Below are positions 9,051 to 18,743 of a stretch of DNA of 64,000 nucleotides, piece by piece. A model generated the notes under the pieces. The model ran no database searches, had not been told where the DNA came from, and saw nothing but the letters and a program-made list of their open reading frames with translations. Every line of letters begins with the position of its first letter. Position 1 is the first letter of the stretch. Position numbers and translations under genes: made by a program. The DNA is taken from contig JAUFOR010000008.1 of NCBI GenBank assembly GCA_040285745.1, positions 496,001 through 560,000 of the forward strand, written 5' to 3'. The DNA is from Barthelona sp. PCE. Taxonomy: Eukaryota > Metamonada: BaSk clade.

Positions 9051-12000
9051 TTATTCAGCCTTGCTTTGTTGTCTCTTCTCAAAGACAACACCACCAATGA
9101 TAACAATAACAGACAGAATGATAAAGATCAGAGTTGTAGAAGTAGAAACTTCAACAACAACTTTCTCGGAAACAGTCTGTAATTCGGGAACCTTCGTGGG
9201 GAATGAGAATTCACCAGTCATGGTCTCGATATCAAAGAGGTTAGGAGCGTTCTTAATGATCTCCTCAGCGTGAGAAAGAGGAGCACGAACAGTGAAACCT
9301 TTAGAATCATAATAAGGAACAAAGTAATCACAGTGGTAAGTTGTGAGAGCGGCGTGAACCTTCTCATCAACAAACTGAGTCTTTGAACCAGCAAGCTCGG
9401 CTTCGGAAGCGCGAACCTTCTCAAGAGCAATGGAATAGAAAGCTTCCTCGGTGGTAGTGGTAGTACCGTAGAAGATGGACTTCTGAGGACAACCAGATTG
9501 TGAAATCTGATCTCTGGAAAGGAGCTTCATGGAATCAACCTTGAAAGTCATAACAGCAGCGTTCTCGGGGAGCATTTCAACTACAACAAGCAAGTTCTTA
9601 CGGGAGAAAGCGTAAGCACGATGGTTGAGAGTAAAGGTGGTACGGCCATAAGGCTGAACATAATCACCATTCCAATCCTTTTCAGTCCAGAGGTTCTGGA
9701 TATCATCAAAGGCTGAAAGAATAACAAGGTTCTCAGCGTTACGAAGCTTCATATCCTTGTAGGGGTTACCAATGAGACCGAACTTGTTGACACCAAATCC
9801 AATAACATCACCAGTAATGGCAATGTCACGGGCCTCAATGTACATACCAGCGGGGCTGGGAGTAGAGAAGACATAGATGTGGCTCTCGTCTGTTCCACCA
9901 ACTGTAACAGCGGCTTCACGAGTAGTAGGAAGAGATGCAATCTTACCAATGGTAAAGTAAACATTCTCAATGTTCCTGGTTGTGGTACCCAAACCACCGA
10001 AGTTCAAGGTAATGTACATCTTCTCTTCGTGAGGATGAAGAGCGGGGAACTGAAGAGGCTTCATGCTGTTGAAACCACCACGAATATCAAACGAATTCCT
10101 GGCATTGATAACAAACTCGCTCTTGACACCATCAACAATGGCGGTAGCAGCGTTCTGTTCAACAAAGTGAAGATACTTGGCAGCATCGTTCTTGAAGATG
10201 CTGAGATCAACAGAGAAGAAGAGCATGTTCTGAACAGTAGTGGTCAGATCAATGGGGTACTTCTTGGTTGCCTCAACAATGGGAGTAATGGTCAAAGGCT
10301 TAACAGTGTACTTGAGACCGTTGTAAGTGTTACGGTTAGTATAAGTAGCAATGACGTAAATCTTAGAAACATCGGTATGAGCGCGGGCAACATTCCAAGG
10401 CATGAGTTGAGTGGTGCTCTTGACAACAGCGTTGGAGCTTGAAGGAGGAGCAATAGGGCGGAAGTGATCATCGTACATCTTGAGGGTGGCTTCAGCATAG
10501 TCAGAAAGCTCAAGGTAGTGAGTTCCAGCGGCAACAGAAGTGACGTCAATCTCATAGATGTTGACGAGGGAAGAGACAGCCTTGCGGAAAGCAACGGTGT
10601 CAGCAGTCATAGTGGCAAAGATATCGGAAGTATCAACAATGAATTGACTGATAGTGCCATAAATGGAAGAATCGGAAGATTTAACCTCGAAGATGAGTTC
10701 GTCACCAGCTGATACGTTCATGAAAGCATAAGCCTTGTAAGTACCAACTGTGAACTCAATCTTGGAAGCAGCAATAAGAGTACCATCAGCCTTCTTACCA
10801 TAGAAAGAACCTTCAATGCTCAGCTCAGACTCAAAGTGAACACCGAAGAACTTCTTGAATCCATCGACGCCGGCAGGGACAGTGAGCTTGTAAGGAACAG
10901 GCTCAGCCAGGGTGCTAAACTTGATATCACGAGCAGGGTTGAGATCGTGAGCCTTCAATGCGGAGAAGAAAGTTTCGCCCGCAACGCTGACGGCCTCAGA
11001 GTTGGGAATAGGAGTAGCATCAATTTCAAGGGTGAAAGGAGTAGTGGTAGAACCAATACAGAATTCACCGTTGTTCTTGACCTTATCCTGAGCATCAACG
11101 TGAATAAGAATCCAGTTACCCTTGGAGTAAGTACCAGTGTAAGTGGAAGAAAGGGCTGAAGAAGCAGGAGTATCGCTAGGCATATTGTGCTTCATGTAGA
11201 GACCAGACTCGACATAATCAGCAGAAGCAAACTTGATAGAACCAACCTTGATGTTACGGACAGCACCGTAAACAGAAAGGGTCTCGGTATCAATTGAAGT
11301 GTCAATCTTGTAGAAGTAATGACCCTTCACGCTCTTCATACAGTGCTCGGTGTTGCGAGATAATGTCTTGAAGTCGTTGAAACCAACAAATGTGATCTTG
11401 AAGCTGTACTTGGAAAGCTTAGAAGCAGAAAGCTGCATGATGCTACCCTTAACAGTGTGTACAGTAGAAGCAGTACGAGGAAGCAAGACCTTGGTCTTGG
11501 GAAGAATTTGAAGTTCATCAGCAAGGTTAAGGTTGGGATAAGTACCAGGGTTACCGCTCATCTTGAACGTAATTGCGTATTCGGGAGACAAGTTCTCGAA
11601 CTCAATAATGTAATAACCATCTTGAGGGTTCTCAGGGATAGTAAGAGTATACTTACGCTGATCAACAACGGTATCAGTATAACGCTTGTTCATGACAACC
11701 TCTTCGAGAGCCTCAACACGAGTGGTCTCAAAGGTGATGGACTCATCGAAGCCCATGGTGAAATACCAATAGGAGACGGAAGACTTGAGGTAATCAACAG
11801 ACAAATCAGTATAGATGTGACCGTTGTTGGAGAATGTTGTAGTCTTGGTAGAATCGGGGAAGTTCTCATAAGCAGTGAAGGGACTCATGCTAGTGTGAAC
11901 AATAACCTCAGTACCGTAACCACGACGCTCGTTGACGGTATGGCGTACCTTACAGCCGTCAACGGGACACTCGCAAGTAGTAGCAGGGGTGGAACCGCAA

Positions 12001-15000
12001 ACAAGACGGAAACGAACACCGTTCTCAGTTGTGACCTCGACCTTGGGAGTCATGGAAGCAAAAGAGACCTTTGTCCATTCAGAAGTGATACCATCAATGA
12101 CGTAGTCACCGGTACCATCCTGAGTCATGTCAGAAGAGAAGGTATAAGGCTTGGAAACACCAGACTTCATCTCAATGTGACAGATCTCACCTTCAGTGTC
12201 GGGTTGGACAGAGAACTCGGTGGATCCAGAAGCGGGAACAAGGTAACCGAACTTCTTAATGACGGGGAGAGTAATACCATTAATACCCTGGACATTGTAG
12301 TCGCAGCAAGCGTCCTGACAGACGTCAGTAGCCATAAGGTGCTGCTTACAAACAAAAGGCAGAGCTGGCTTGATCTTGTAGTAATCAGTGACAGTGTGAG
12401 TGAAGGTCATATCAGCCTGAGTGACGTCATCTTCGGAAGAAGAATGAGGACCGTAGATGAGGAAACCAAACTTGGTGTCGGGAACATCCCTGCGATCAGA
12501 GGACTCAATGACGCACTCACGAGAGTTATCGCCTTCACAAGCAGCAAGAGAACCACCAAAGACATCAGTGCCCTGAGTGACAACAACAGTAGCTCCAGCA
12601 TTACCAAGAGCAACGGTGTTCTTGAGCTGAATCTTACCAGTCCAAGCCTGCTTCTTAACGTTGATAGTAGTGATAGTAGGATGGAAAAGATAAACGGGGT
12701 TGCCAGAGTTGAGCATCATGGTTGTAGCAGAAGTCATGTCTGTAACAGCAACGACAATAGCCATATCCTTGAATTCGTGCTTGGCGACATCACCAACAAA
12801 CCAACAGTAGGCGTTGGAGAGGGTGTCAGTCTTGATAGAGGGGTTGTAGAAAATCATATCCTTCCAGACAGTGGTATCCTTGCTCCATGAACCAATTTCA
12901 CGAGTCTTGATAGTGTCAGCATCACAAACAATGTTTTCAATATTGACACCATTGAAACGCATTCTAACAACACCGTTAACACCAACGTTAGCGGGCATAA
13001 GGAACTTATAAACCTTCTTGGAGGAAGTGGAAGAACCAGATGAAGCATCTGTACCAACCGTAACAGTCTCGTCAGCAATCTTACCTTCGAGGTCAACATT
13101 GATGGTAACCTCTTCATCAAAATCTTCGAAACCAGGGACAAAGACCATAGCGCCACCTTGTCCAGCAAGGAAAGGGTTGGCGTTAAACAATGTAGAATCA
13201 GATCTACTGATACCTAAGTTGTTAATAATGACACAGCCGTCAGAACAAGTACCAACAAGAGCGTTGAAAGCACCGGGGTATGCAACGGAACGCATCTGAG
13301 CAGTCTTTGTAGAAGTATCAGTAGCAATTTCCATCTTAGTGATGACAACATCAGCTTCCTTAGTAATGGTTAAAATGGGGATCTCACCGAACTTAACAGC
13401 GAATGAAGTGGAAGGAGTCTTTGCAGCAGTAGAGAGAGTAATGCTCTTGGCAACAGTCTTCATCTTCTTGATCTTGATAGCCATGTTCTTGGAACCCTTG
13501 AACATAAAGTAAATCTTGCTGTCAACAACAGCAGCAACGGGGATAATACCCTTCTTGCCAGAACCCATAAGGTTAGTACCGGAAGGAATACCATTGTAAG
13601 TGTAAACAGCACAACCGGTATCAGCATCATCACAAGTGAGCTCGAACCAAATGTACTCAGCATCAGCAAAGTCGGAGTAGATACCCTCATAAAGAGTAGC
13701 AACATCCTCATAACCAGCTGTGATGGTGTTATCACCCTCAGCGAGAGTAACCTGATCATCAGTCTTAAGCTCAACCTTGAAGGAAGCGCCAGATTCATGA
13801 CCAGTAAAATCAGTAACCTTGAAGTAAATCTTGGTTGTAGGGTCAACAAGGAAGTTAAGAGTAGAAACAGTACCCGAAGCACCAAAGATCCAACGATCAA
13901 CCTTATCCTTACTAATGGTGCGAGAGGCCAATGGAGTAGCATCGAAGTATGACTGGGTGGAATCAGCAAGATACATTGTGACGGTGGCAGCAGTCTTGAC
14001 AGTGGTCATCTGGAATCCGTAATACTTTTCGAAATCGTTCATAAGAGAACCATCGACAGTGTATTCAATCCAATAGACCTTGTCGGAATCGACAGAAACG
14101 GAAGAACCAAAGCTTCCAACCTCTTGCTCGGTCTCGGTGACCTTAATCTGAAGCTCCTTGGATTCAACAGTGTAGTTGGTCCTCCACTTGGTGGGAGTGA
14201 ACATAACACTAATGTAAACAGGTTGAGCGACAAGCATCTGCTTGATGCTGAAAGTGTGCTCAGTACCTGAAAAAGAAGCAAGGATAGGCTTGTCATAGTA
14301 GTTACCGTATGTAACAGCAACGACAAAGTCGGCAAGAGTAGTCTTTGTAGTATTCACTCTAATAGAGTAAGTAACTGAAGGACCAGTGGTAGGTGGGGTG
14401 AACTTATAAACGCGAATCTTATGATCAAGGTTCATGAGCTTGGTATCGACGTTGAGAGTCTCAGCGGCAATAGAATCATCAAGCTTAACAGCAAGGTTAA
14501 GGTAGTAGAACTGGGTGAAGCCAACGGTCATCTTGAAGTCAGTAGAAAGAACCTCAGCATGAGGAATGCTCATGGTAGCAAGGTAGACGGCACGAGCGTC
14601 ATCAGTCTCCTCAGCATCCTGGGGATAGAAAGTGACGGAACGGGTAGTCTGACCGAACATAACGTTAGCCTGAACAGTAGGGGGACGGAAATCATCGTTA
14701 CCAATAACAGCAACACCAGCAATGGGGGTGAGCTTCATCTGAACAATATGGTGCAACTTATCAGCGGGGAAAGTAGCTTGATAGTGAACAGCAGTTGTTG
14801 CCTCAAGGGAGACAGCATCGGAGAAGTCGCCAGCAAAAGTCTTGTAGGTCTTGGCCTCGGAGACAATCTCGTAATAGATCTCAATGGACTTGGAACCACT
14901 CAAGGTGAGGAACTTAATGTTCTCAGCAGCCTTGGCCTTGGTGAAGACATAAGTATACTGCTTGATAGCAGCACCAGTATCAATCAAGGCCTTCTTAGAA

Positions 15001-17699
15001 CAACAAGAAGAACCATAGTAACCATCCTTGGCAATATTAATAGTGAATGCCTCCTCTGACTGAACACGCAGCTTAAGGACTGAACCTTCAGGAACGTCAG
15101 AAACAACAGGGAGGTAAGCAAAGTGCTTGGATTCACCAGAAATGAAAGAAACGTGAACGGGATCAACACCAACAGCAACAGGGGTGTAAGTGTGACGCTC
15201 AACAGTAAGAGGGTAGTTGTCAGCAATGCTGAATGAACCAGCAACACTGTAATACAGAGTGGATTTAGAGATACGGGTACAGGGCTCCATAAGGTGAGCA
15301 GCAGCACCGCTGTATGAAAGAGTCCGAATCTGGAAAGAAGAAAGATCCTCGGTCTTGTGAGTAAGAGGATCAACGTTCTCAGAATAATAAAGAGTAGCAG
15401 AGGAATCGGCCTCAGAGTAAAGATAGAAGTAATCGTACTTCATGGTGTGAGCAGAGCCCTTACGGGAAGGGGTGATCTTGAAAGTACGAGCAAGGATATC
15501 AGTAAATCTCCAAGCAGCAGAAGAGCCCTCGCCAAGAGACTTGACGGGATGAGAGAAGTACTTATAAGAAAAGACGACTGGTGTGTTCAAAACTGATGTG
15601 CTGGTGACTTCCATTCTGAAGAAAACAATCTTATCAGAACGAGGGGTATCAGTGAAATCAATATCACGCATGTTGACAACAGTGATCATCTTGTTGTATT
15701 CGGACTTGTATGAAAACTTGTTGCCATCAACAAAATCGGTACAAAGATCGGTAATCCTACCCAAAATCTGATTGCTAGAGGCAGAGTTGGACTCGATCAC
15801 AATCTCCATATAAGTGTTGAGGTTCTCAGGGATTTCAATGGGAATATAAATAACACCATCCTCGTACTGATCTTCGTGGTTGAAGACCATCTTCTGATTA
15901 GGCTTAACCTTCTCAACAATGTTGGGTTTGCTTTCAGTCAAGCGAACTGAAGCAAATCCTCCAGCGGTAGTGGTACCACGGTAACCCATGATATCATCTG
16001 AAGAAAGCTTACAAGCAGGAACAAAGGATGTCATGCTTTCGAGATAAGAAGGTGTGTTTGCACATTGACGAATGTTTGTGGGAAGGAATTTGATACTGTT
16101 ACCGGCACCATTGTAGTTCACATAGTACTTAGAGTTAACATTAAGCTTAGAAGGCTTGATGATAAAAGGAATGGAAGAACCAGTGCCAACAAGCTCACCT
16201 TCAACGGGATCCTCAACGGTCAGCTCTTGAGGGACAACGCGGTGCAGACCAACGGTGATTTCCTTGGGGAACTGGAATCCACCCTTCTTGTCAAGGAGGG
16301 ACATCCAGTAAGTCTTGGAAGAAGACCAGAAACAAGGATCAAGAGGAAGAGACCACTTGGAGTCGGTGATGGTTTGAGAAATAATAACAGTGGGATCGGA
16401 ATAACAGGCAGTGACGGCATGGTTGCGCTCGGCAACGTTGCTGTCCTCACCGAGCCAGAACTTGATTTCAGGAGCTGAATCGGCAGAATAAATAGTAAGG
16501 AGATAAGTCTCGCCTTCAACCAAATCCTTAGGGCTGAAAGTCAAGTGCTTAATGATTCCTTGATCGAGCTTGAAGACCTTCTCCTCACCAATCTTAATCT
16601 TGGTTGCATCCTTGACCTCATCAACAACATAGAAATGTGTCTTGATGGAACAGGTAGCAGTGAACTTGATACGGAAGGCAATCTTCTTGTCAGTGGATGC
16701 ATAAGGGTAGTACTGACGCTCAGAGGTAAAGAAGTGGATACGATCTGTACCAACCATAAAGTCGGTAACAGCGGCCATATCACCACCAAATGTGTAAGCA
16801 CCGGCTGTTGAAACAGCAGCTTCAAAACCAGACTCGACAGAAGAGTGAAGGACAAAGTGGAAAGAAGAATCAGTAATTAAGGTGCCGGGGTTAACGGTAA
16901 CAATAACGACATCACCAGCGTTGGCAGAGATAGTCTTCTCCTCACCAGCAACAGTAATATCAACGACGGAACCAAACGAATGAGAGTACTTCTCCATCTT
17001 AATGTCGAATTTCTTATCAGAATCAACAGGGACGACGGAACGGTCCAAAACACCAATGATCTTAACAGTACCGGTGACGGCCTTGACGTAGTTCTCAAAG
17101 AAGTTGATGTTCTTGGAGGTTTCAGCAGCAAAAGTGGTAGCAGAATCAAAGAGCTTGACCCAACCGTTGGTGCCCTCAAGAATGTAAAAATCAATGGGGA
17201 AAGAAGTCATACCATCATCAGAAGTGAACTTGAAGCGACCCCAAAGCTCAGTGAACTTTGTGGCATCAGCAACACCAGTAACAATCTCAAACATGAAGGC
17301 TTGCTCCAGGTCGGAAGTAGATGAAGTAAGGGAAGCAGTAGGAACAGGTTTCTTAGTGAAATCAACCTGAATCTTACAATCGGTGGTAGTAGAAGCTTCG
17401 GGAAGGACAACAACATCAAAGCTGTTTCCAGCGAAGCTCATAGGCAACCAAATACGCTTGGTAGATCCAGCAGAAATAGTATAGTGGTAGGAATTGGGAC
17501 CAATAACAGGGGTGCTTGCTACAAGTGAAACCTTGAGCTGGCAGCTCGTCTCACTGAGAGACTCGATTTCGAGGTAGCCGAATTCTTCGCTGCCTAAAGC
17601 CTTAGTCTCAGTGTAGTACGTCTGACCTTTAACAGTCGTAGACGCGACAACGGCAGCTAACAATAGGCATAAGCACAGAATAAACTTACTCATACGCAT
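9051..17699 (-). CDS. Giant type I surface protein, 2882 aa, unrecognised ectodomain
   Basis: The frame encodes a classic signal peptide (SKFILCLCLLLAAVVAS at the N-terminus), about 2830 residues of Thr/Ser/Val/Lys-rich beta-type sequence, one membrane helix near the C-terminus (TLIFIILSVIVIIGGVVF) and a 9-residue basic tail. It should be a single-pass plasma-membrane or secretory-pathway protein with nearly everything outside. The ectodomain looks like many successive beta-sandwich modules of 100-150 residues ending in motifs such as 'Y.I.V', but I cannot name a family. A short cysteine cluster occurs around 11940-12330. The frame continues upstream to 17807, but only the ATGs at 17699 and 17693 precede the signal peptide, so 17699 was chosen. 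Codons end preferentially in C or G, unlike neighbouring genes, which suggests abundant expression. Confidence 0.85.
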   Translation of the reverse strand: MRMSKFILCLCLLLAAVVASTTVKGQTYYTETKALGSEEFGYLEIESLSETSCQLKVSLVASTPVIGPNSYHYTISAGSTKRIWLPMSFAGNSFDVVVLPEASTTTDCKIQVDFTKKPVPTASLTSSTSDLEQAFMFEIVTGVADATKFTELWGRFKFTSDDGMTSFPIDFYILEGTNGWVKLFDSATTFAAETSKNINFFENYVKAVTGTVKIIGVLDRSVVPVDSDKKFDIKMEKYSHSFGSVVDITVAGEEKTISANAGDVVIVTVNPGTLITDSSFHFVLHSSVESGFEAAVSTAGAYTFGGDMAAVTDFMVGTDRIHFFTSERQYYPYASTDKKIAFRIKFTATCSIKTHFYVVDEVKDATKIKIGEEKVFKLDQGIIKHLTFSPKDLVEGETYLLTIYSADSAPEIKFWLGEDSNVAERNHAVTACYSDPTVIISQTITDSKWSLPLDPCFWSSSKTYWMSLLDKKGGFQFPKEITVGLHRVVPQELTVEDPVEGELVGTGSSIPFIIKPSKLNVNSKYYVNYNGAGNSIKFLPTNIRQCANTPSYLESMTSFVPACKLSSDDIMGYRGTTTAGGFASVRLTESKPNIVEKVKPNQKMVFNHEDQYEDGVIYIPIEIPENLNTYMEIVIESNSASSNQILGRITDLCTDFVDGNKFSYKSEYNKMITVVNMRDIDFTDTPRSDKIVFFRMEVTSTSVLNTPVVFSYKYFSHPVKSLGEGSSAAWRFTDILARTFKITPSRKGSAHTMKYDYFYLYSEADSSATLYYSENVDPLTHKTEDLSSFQIRTLSYSGAAAHLMEPCTRISKSTLYYSVAGSFSIADNYPLTVERHTYTPVAVGVDPVHVSFISGESKHFAYLPVVSDVPEGSVLKLRVQSEEAFTINIAKDGYYGSSCCSKKALIDTGAAIKQYTYVFTKAKAAENIKFLTLSGSKSIEIYYEIVSEAKTYKTFAGDFSDAVSLEATTAVHYQATFPADKLHHIVQMKLTPIAGVAVIGNDDFRPPTVQANVMFGQTTRSVTFYPQDAEETDDARAVYLATMSIPHAEVLSTDFKMTVGFTQFYYLNLAVKLDDSIAAETLNVDTKLMNLDHKIRVYKFTPPTTGPSVTYSIRVNTTKTTLADFVVAVTYGNYYDKPILASFSGTEHTFSIKQMLVAQPVYISVMFTPTKWRTNYTVESKELQIKVTETEQEVGSFGSSVSVDSDKVYWIEYTVDGSLMNDFEKYYGFQMTTVKTAATVTMYLADSTQSYFDATPLASRTISKDKVDRWIFGASGTVSTLNFLVDPTTKIYFKVTDFTGHESGASFKVELKTDDQVTLAEGDNTITAGYEDVATLYEGIYSDFADAEYIWFELTCDDADTGCAVYTYNGIPSGTNLMGSGKKGIIPVAAVVDSKIYFMFKGSKNMAIKIKKMKTVAKSITLSTAAKTPSTSFAVKFGEIPILTITKEADVVITKMEIATDTSTKTAQMRSVAYPGAFNALVGTCSDGCVIINNLGISRSDSTLFNANPFLAGQGGAMVFVPGFEDFDEEVTINVDLEGKIADETVTVGTDASSGSSTSSKKVYKFLMPANVGVNGVVRMRFNGVNIENIVCDADTIKTREIGSWSKDTTVWKDMIFYNPSIKTDTLSNAYCWFVGDVAKHEFKDMAIVVAVTDMTSATTMMLNSGNPVYLFHPTITTINVKKQAWTGKIQLKNTVALGNAGATVVVTQGTDVFGGSLAACEGDNSRECVIESSDRRDVPDTKFGFLIYGPHSSSEDDVTQADMTFTHTVTDYYKIKPALPFVCKQHLMATDVCQDACCDYNVQGINGITLPVIKKFGYLVPASGSTEFSVQPDTEGEICHIEMKSGVSKPYTFSSDMTQDGTGDYVIDGITSEWTKVSFASMTPKVEVTTENGVRFRLVCGSTPATTCECPVDGCKVRHTVNERRGYGTEVIVHTSMSPFTAYENFPDSTKTTTFSNNGHIYTDLSVDYLKSSVSYWYFTMGFDESITFETTRVEALEEVVMNKRYTDTVVDQRKYTLTIPENPQDGYYIIEFENLSPEYAITFKMSGNPGTYPNLNLADELQILPKTKVLLPRTASTVHTVKGSIMQLSASKLSKYSFKITFVGFNDFKTLSRNTEHCMKSVKGHYFYKIDTSIDTETLSVYGAVRNIKVGSIKFASADYVESGLYMKHNMPSDTPASSALSSTYTGTYSKGNWILIHVDAQDKVKNNGEFCIGSTTTPFTLEIDATPIPNSEAVSVAGETFFSALKAHDLNPARDIKFSTLAEPVPYKLTVPAGVDGFKKFFGVHFESELSIEGSFYGKKADGTLIAASKIEFTVGTYKAYAFMNVSAGDELIFEVKSSDSSIYGTISQFIVDTSDIFATMTADTVAFRKAVSSLVNIYEIDVTSVAAGTHYLELSDYAEATLKMYDDHFRPIAPPSSSNAVVKSTTQLMPWNVARAHTDVSKIYVIATYTNRNTYNGLKYTVKPLTITPIVEATKKYPIDLTTTVQNMLFFSVDLSIFKNDAAKYLHFVEQNAATAIVDGVKSEFVINARNSFDIRGGFNSMKPLQFPALHPHEEKMYITLNFGGLGTTTRNIENVYFTIGKIASLPTTREAAVTVGGTDESHIYVFSTPSPAGMYIEARDIAITGDVIGFGVNKFGLIGNPYKDMKLRNAENLVILSAFDDIQNLWTEKDWNGDYVQPYGRTTFTLNHRAYAFSRKNLLVVVEMLPENAAVMTFKVDSMKLLSRDQISQSGCPQKSIFYGTTTTTEEAFYSIALEKVRASEAELAGSKTQFVDEKVHAALTTYHCDYFVPYYDSKGFTVRAPLSHAEEIIKNAPNLFDIETMTGEFSFPTKVPELQTVSEKVVVEVSTSTTLIFIILSVIVIIGGVVFEKRQQSKAE

Positions 17700-18743
17700 T
17701 TTCACAAAGAATGTAAAAGATAGCGAGTAAAAAGCGGAAAGCAAATTATGTTGTATAGTTAAAGATAAGCCATACGGTCCATAGGCTAGTTCACATAATA
17801 AACCCACTTTGCACCAAAGCCATTTAGTTGTATAAAGCTTTTATGCAGATATTTAGAACAATAGCTAAACTTAATCAAATGGAAGATTTTTCTACCACAA
17901 TGGAACATGGTACCGTGTAAGAATCACAAAATCATATACAAAAACTGAAATGTTGTCTCCCAAATACTGACTTGAATTTTTTATCATTTTACTTGGGTTA
18001 TCAACCTGTAAGTACCAATCAGGATCACAATAATAACAGATGAGAGGGTTGACAACATCTTATTTTGTCTATCTATTTCATTACAAGTTTTTGTAATGTA
18101 AGAAAATCCATTTTTGCATTTACTAACTTTATTTTTACACAAATAAGGTTTTCTTAAGGAATTTAGTCAGTTTTTTGGACAGCAAAAATCTGAAAACTTT
18201 TTTTGTGAAAGAATCTCACAAAATGTGCACTATTAAAATTGGAGTTTGAGCGTCTATTTGTCCGCGCCTTTACATTGATAGGAGCAATATAATATCTTTC
18301 TACAAACTTTGCATGTAGAAATTTCTTTTTCCAAATTGCTATGTGATCTTTGTTGAAATCAATTTTGCTTGGATTTTTTGCAAGTTGACGAGCATAAAGA
18401 TTTCAAAATGAAAATCGTTTCGTCTTTAAACTTGAACCGGCAACGGAACTTTTCTGCTATTTGTTTTTTTAAAAGATGAGAGCTGTTCAATGGATGTGCG
18501 TAAAATGAGCTACTCTTTTGAGTCAATGTTTCATACTGCTTTTCCTGCATAATTTCAGTTTTCAATGCAAACTTGCGCAGGTATACACAAATAGTTATAC
18601 TGAGTAAATTACTAAAATAAAGCATGTATAAATTGTTGTTTAACCATTTGCAAAAGAGGAAATTAAGATAAATAGGTAGTAACAACAATTACATCGTTTA
18701 CATACATATCACCTCTTCATCCGCAGCATTTCACACGATTGTG
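17700..18743. other. Large AT-rich intergenic region
   Basis: This is the longest gene-poor stretch (1044 bp) and lies between divergently oriented genes. It must carry the promoter of the highly biased 2882-aa surface-protein gene and that of the coiled-coil gene. I saw no tRNA boxes, no tandem repeats and no convincing conserved gene. A minus-strand frame at 18359-18688 is discussed separately as a possible relic. Confidence 0.5.
18359..18628 (-). pseudogene. Possible small ORF or relic related to the left-edge gene
   Basis: From an internal Met the minus frame gives 89 codons with a short hydrophobic start (MLYFSNLLSITICVYLRKF) and a basic remainder. The block VYLRKF and the following E/K/S pattern resemble the N-terminus of the left-edge gene (WYLRKFSVEKHVKLLEK). 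At DNA level about 21 of 26 bases agree over the segment around 18565-18595 versus 2295-2325. This could be a decayed duplicate, a real small protein or chance. Evidence is weak. Confidence 0.2.

Noticed and set aside
11457-12890. Long plus-strand open frame of 477 codons
   Set aside because: It lies antisense within the 2882-aa gene and is a by-product of that gene's codon bias; its translation has no signal, motif or domain.
17700-18743. tRNA or snRNA gene in the large gap
   Set aside because: I looked for tRNA A/B boxes and a U6-like core and found none; other short RNAs cannot be excluded by eye.
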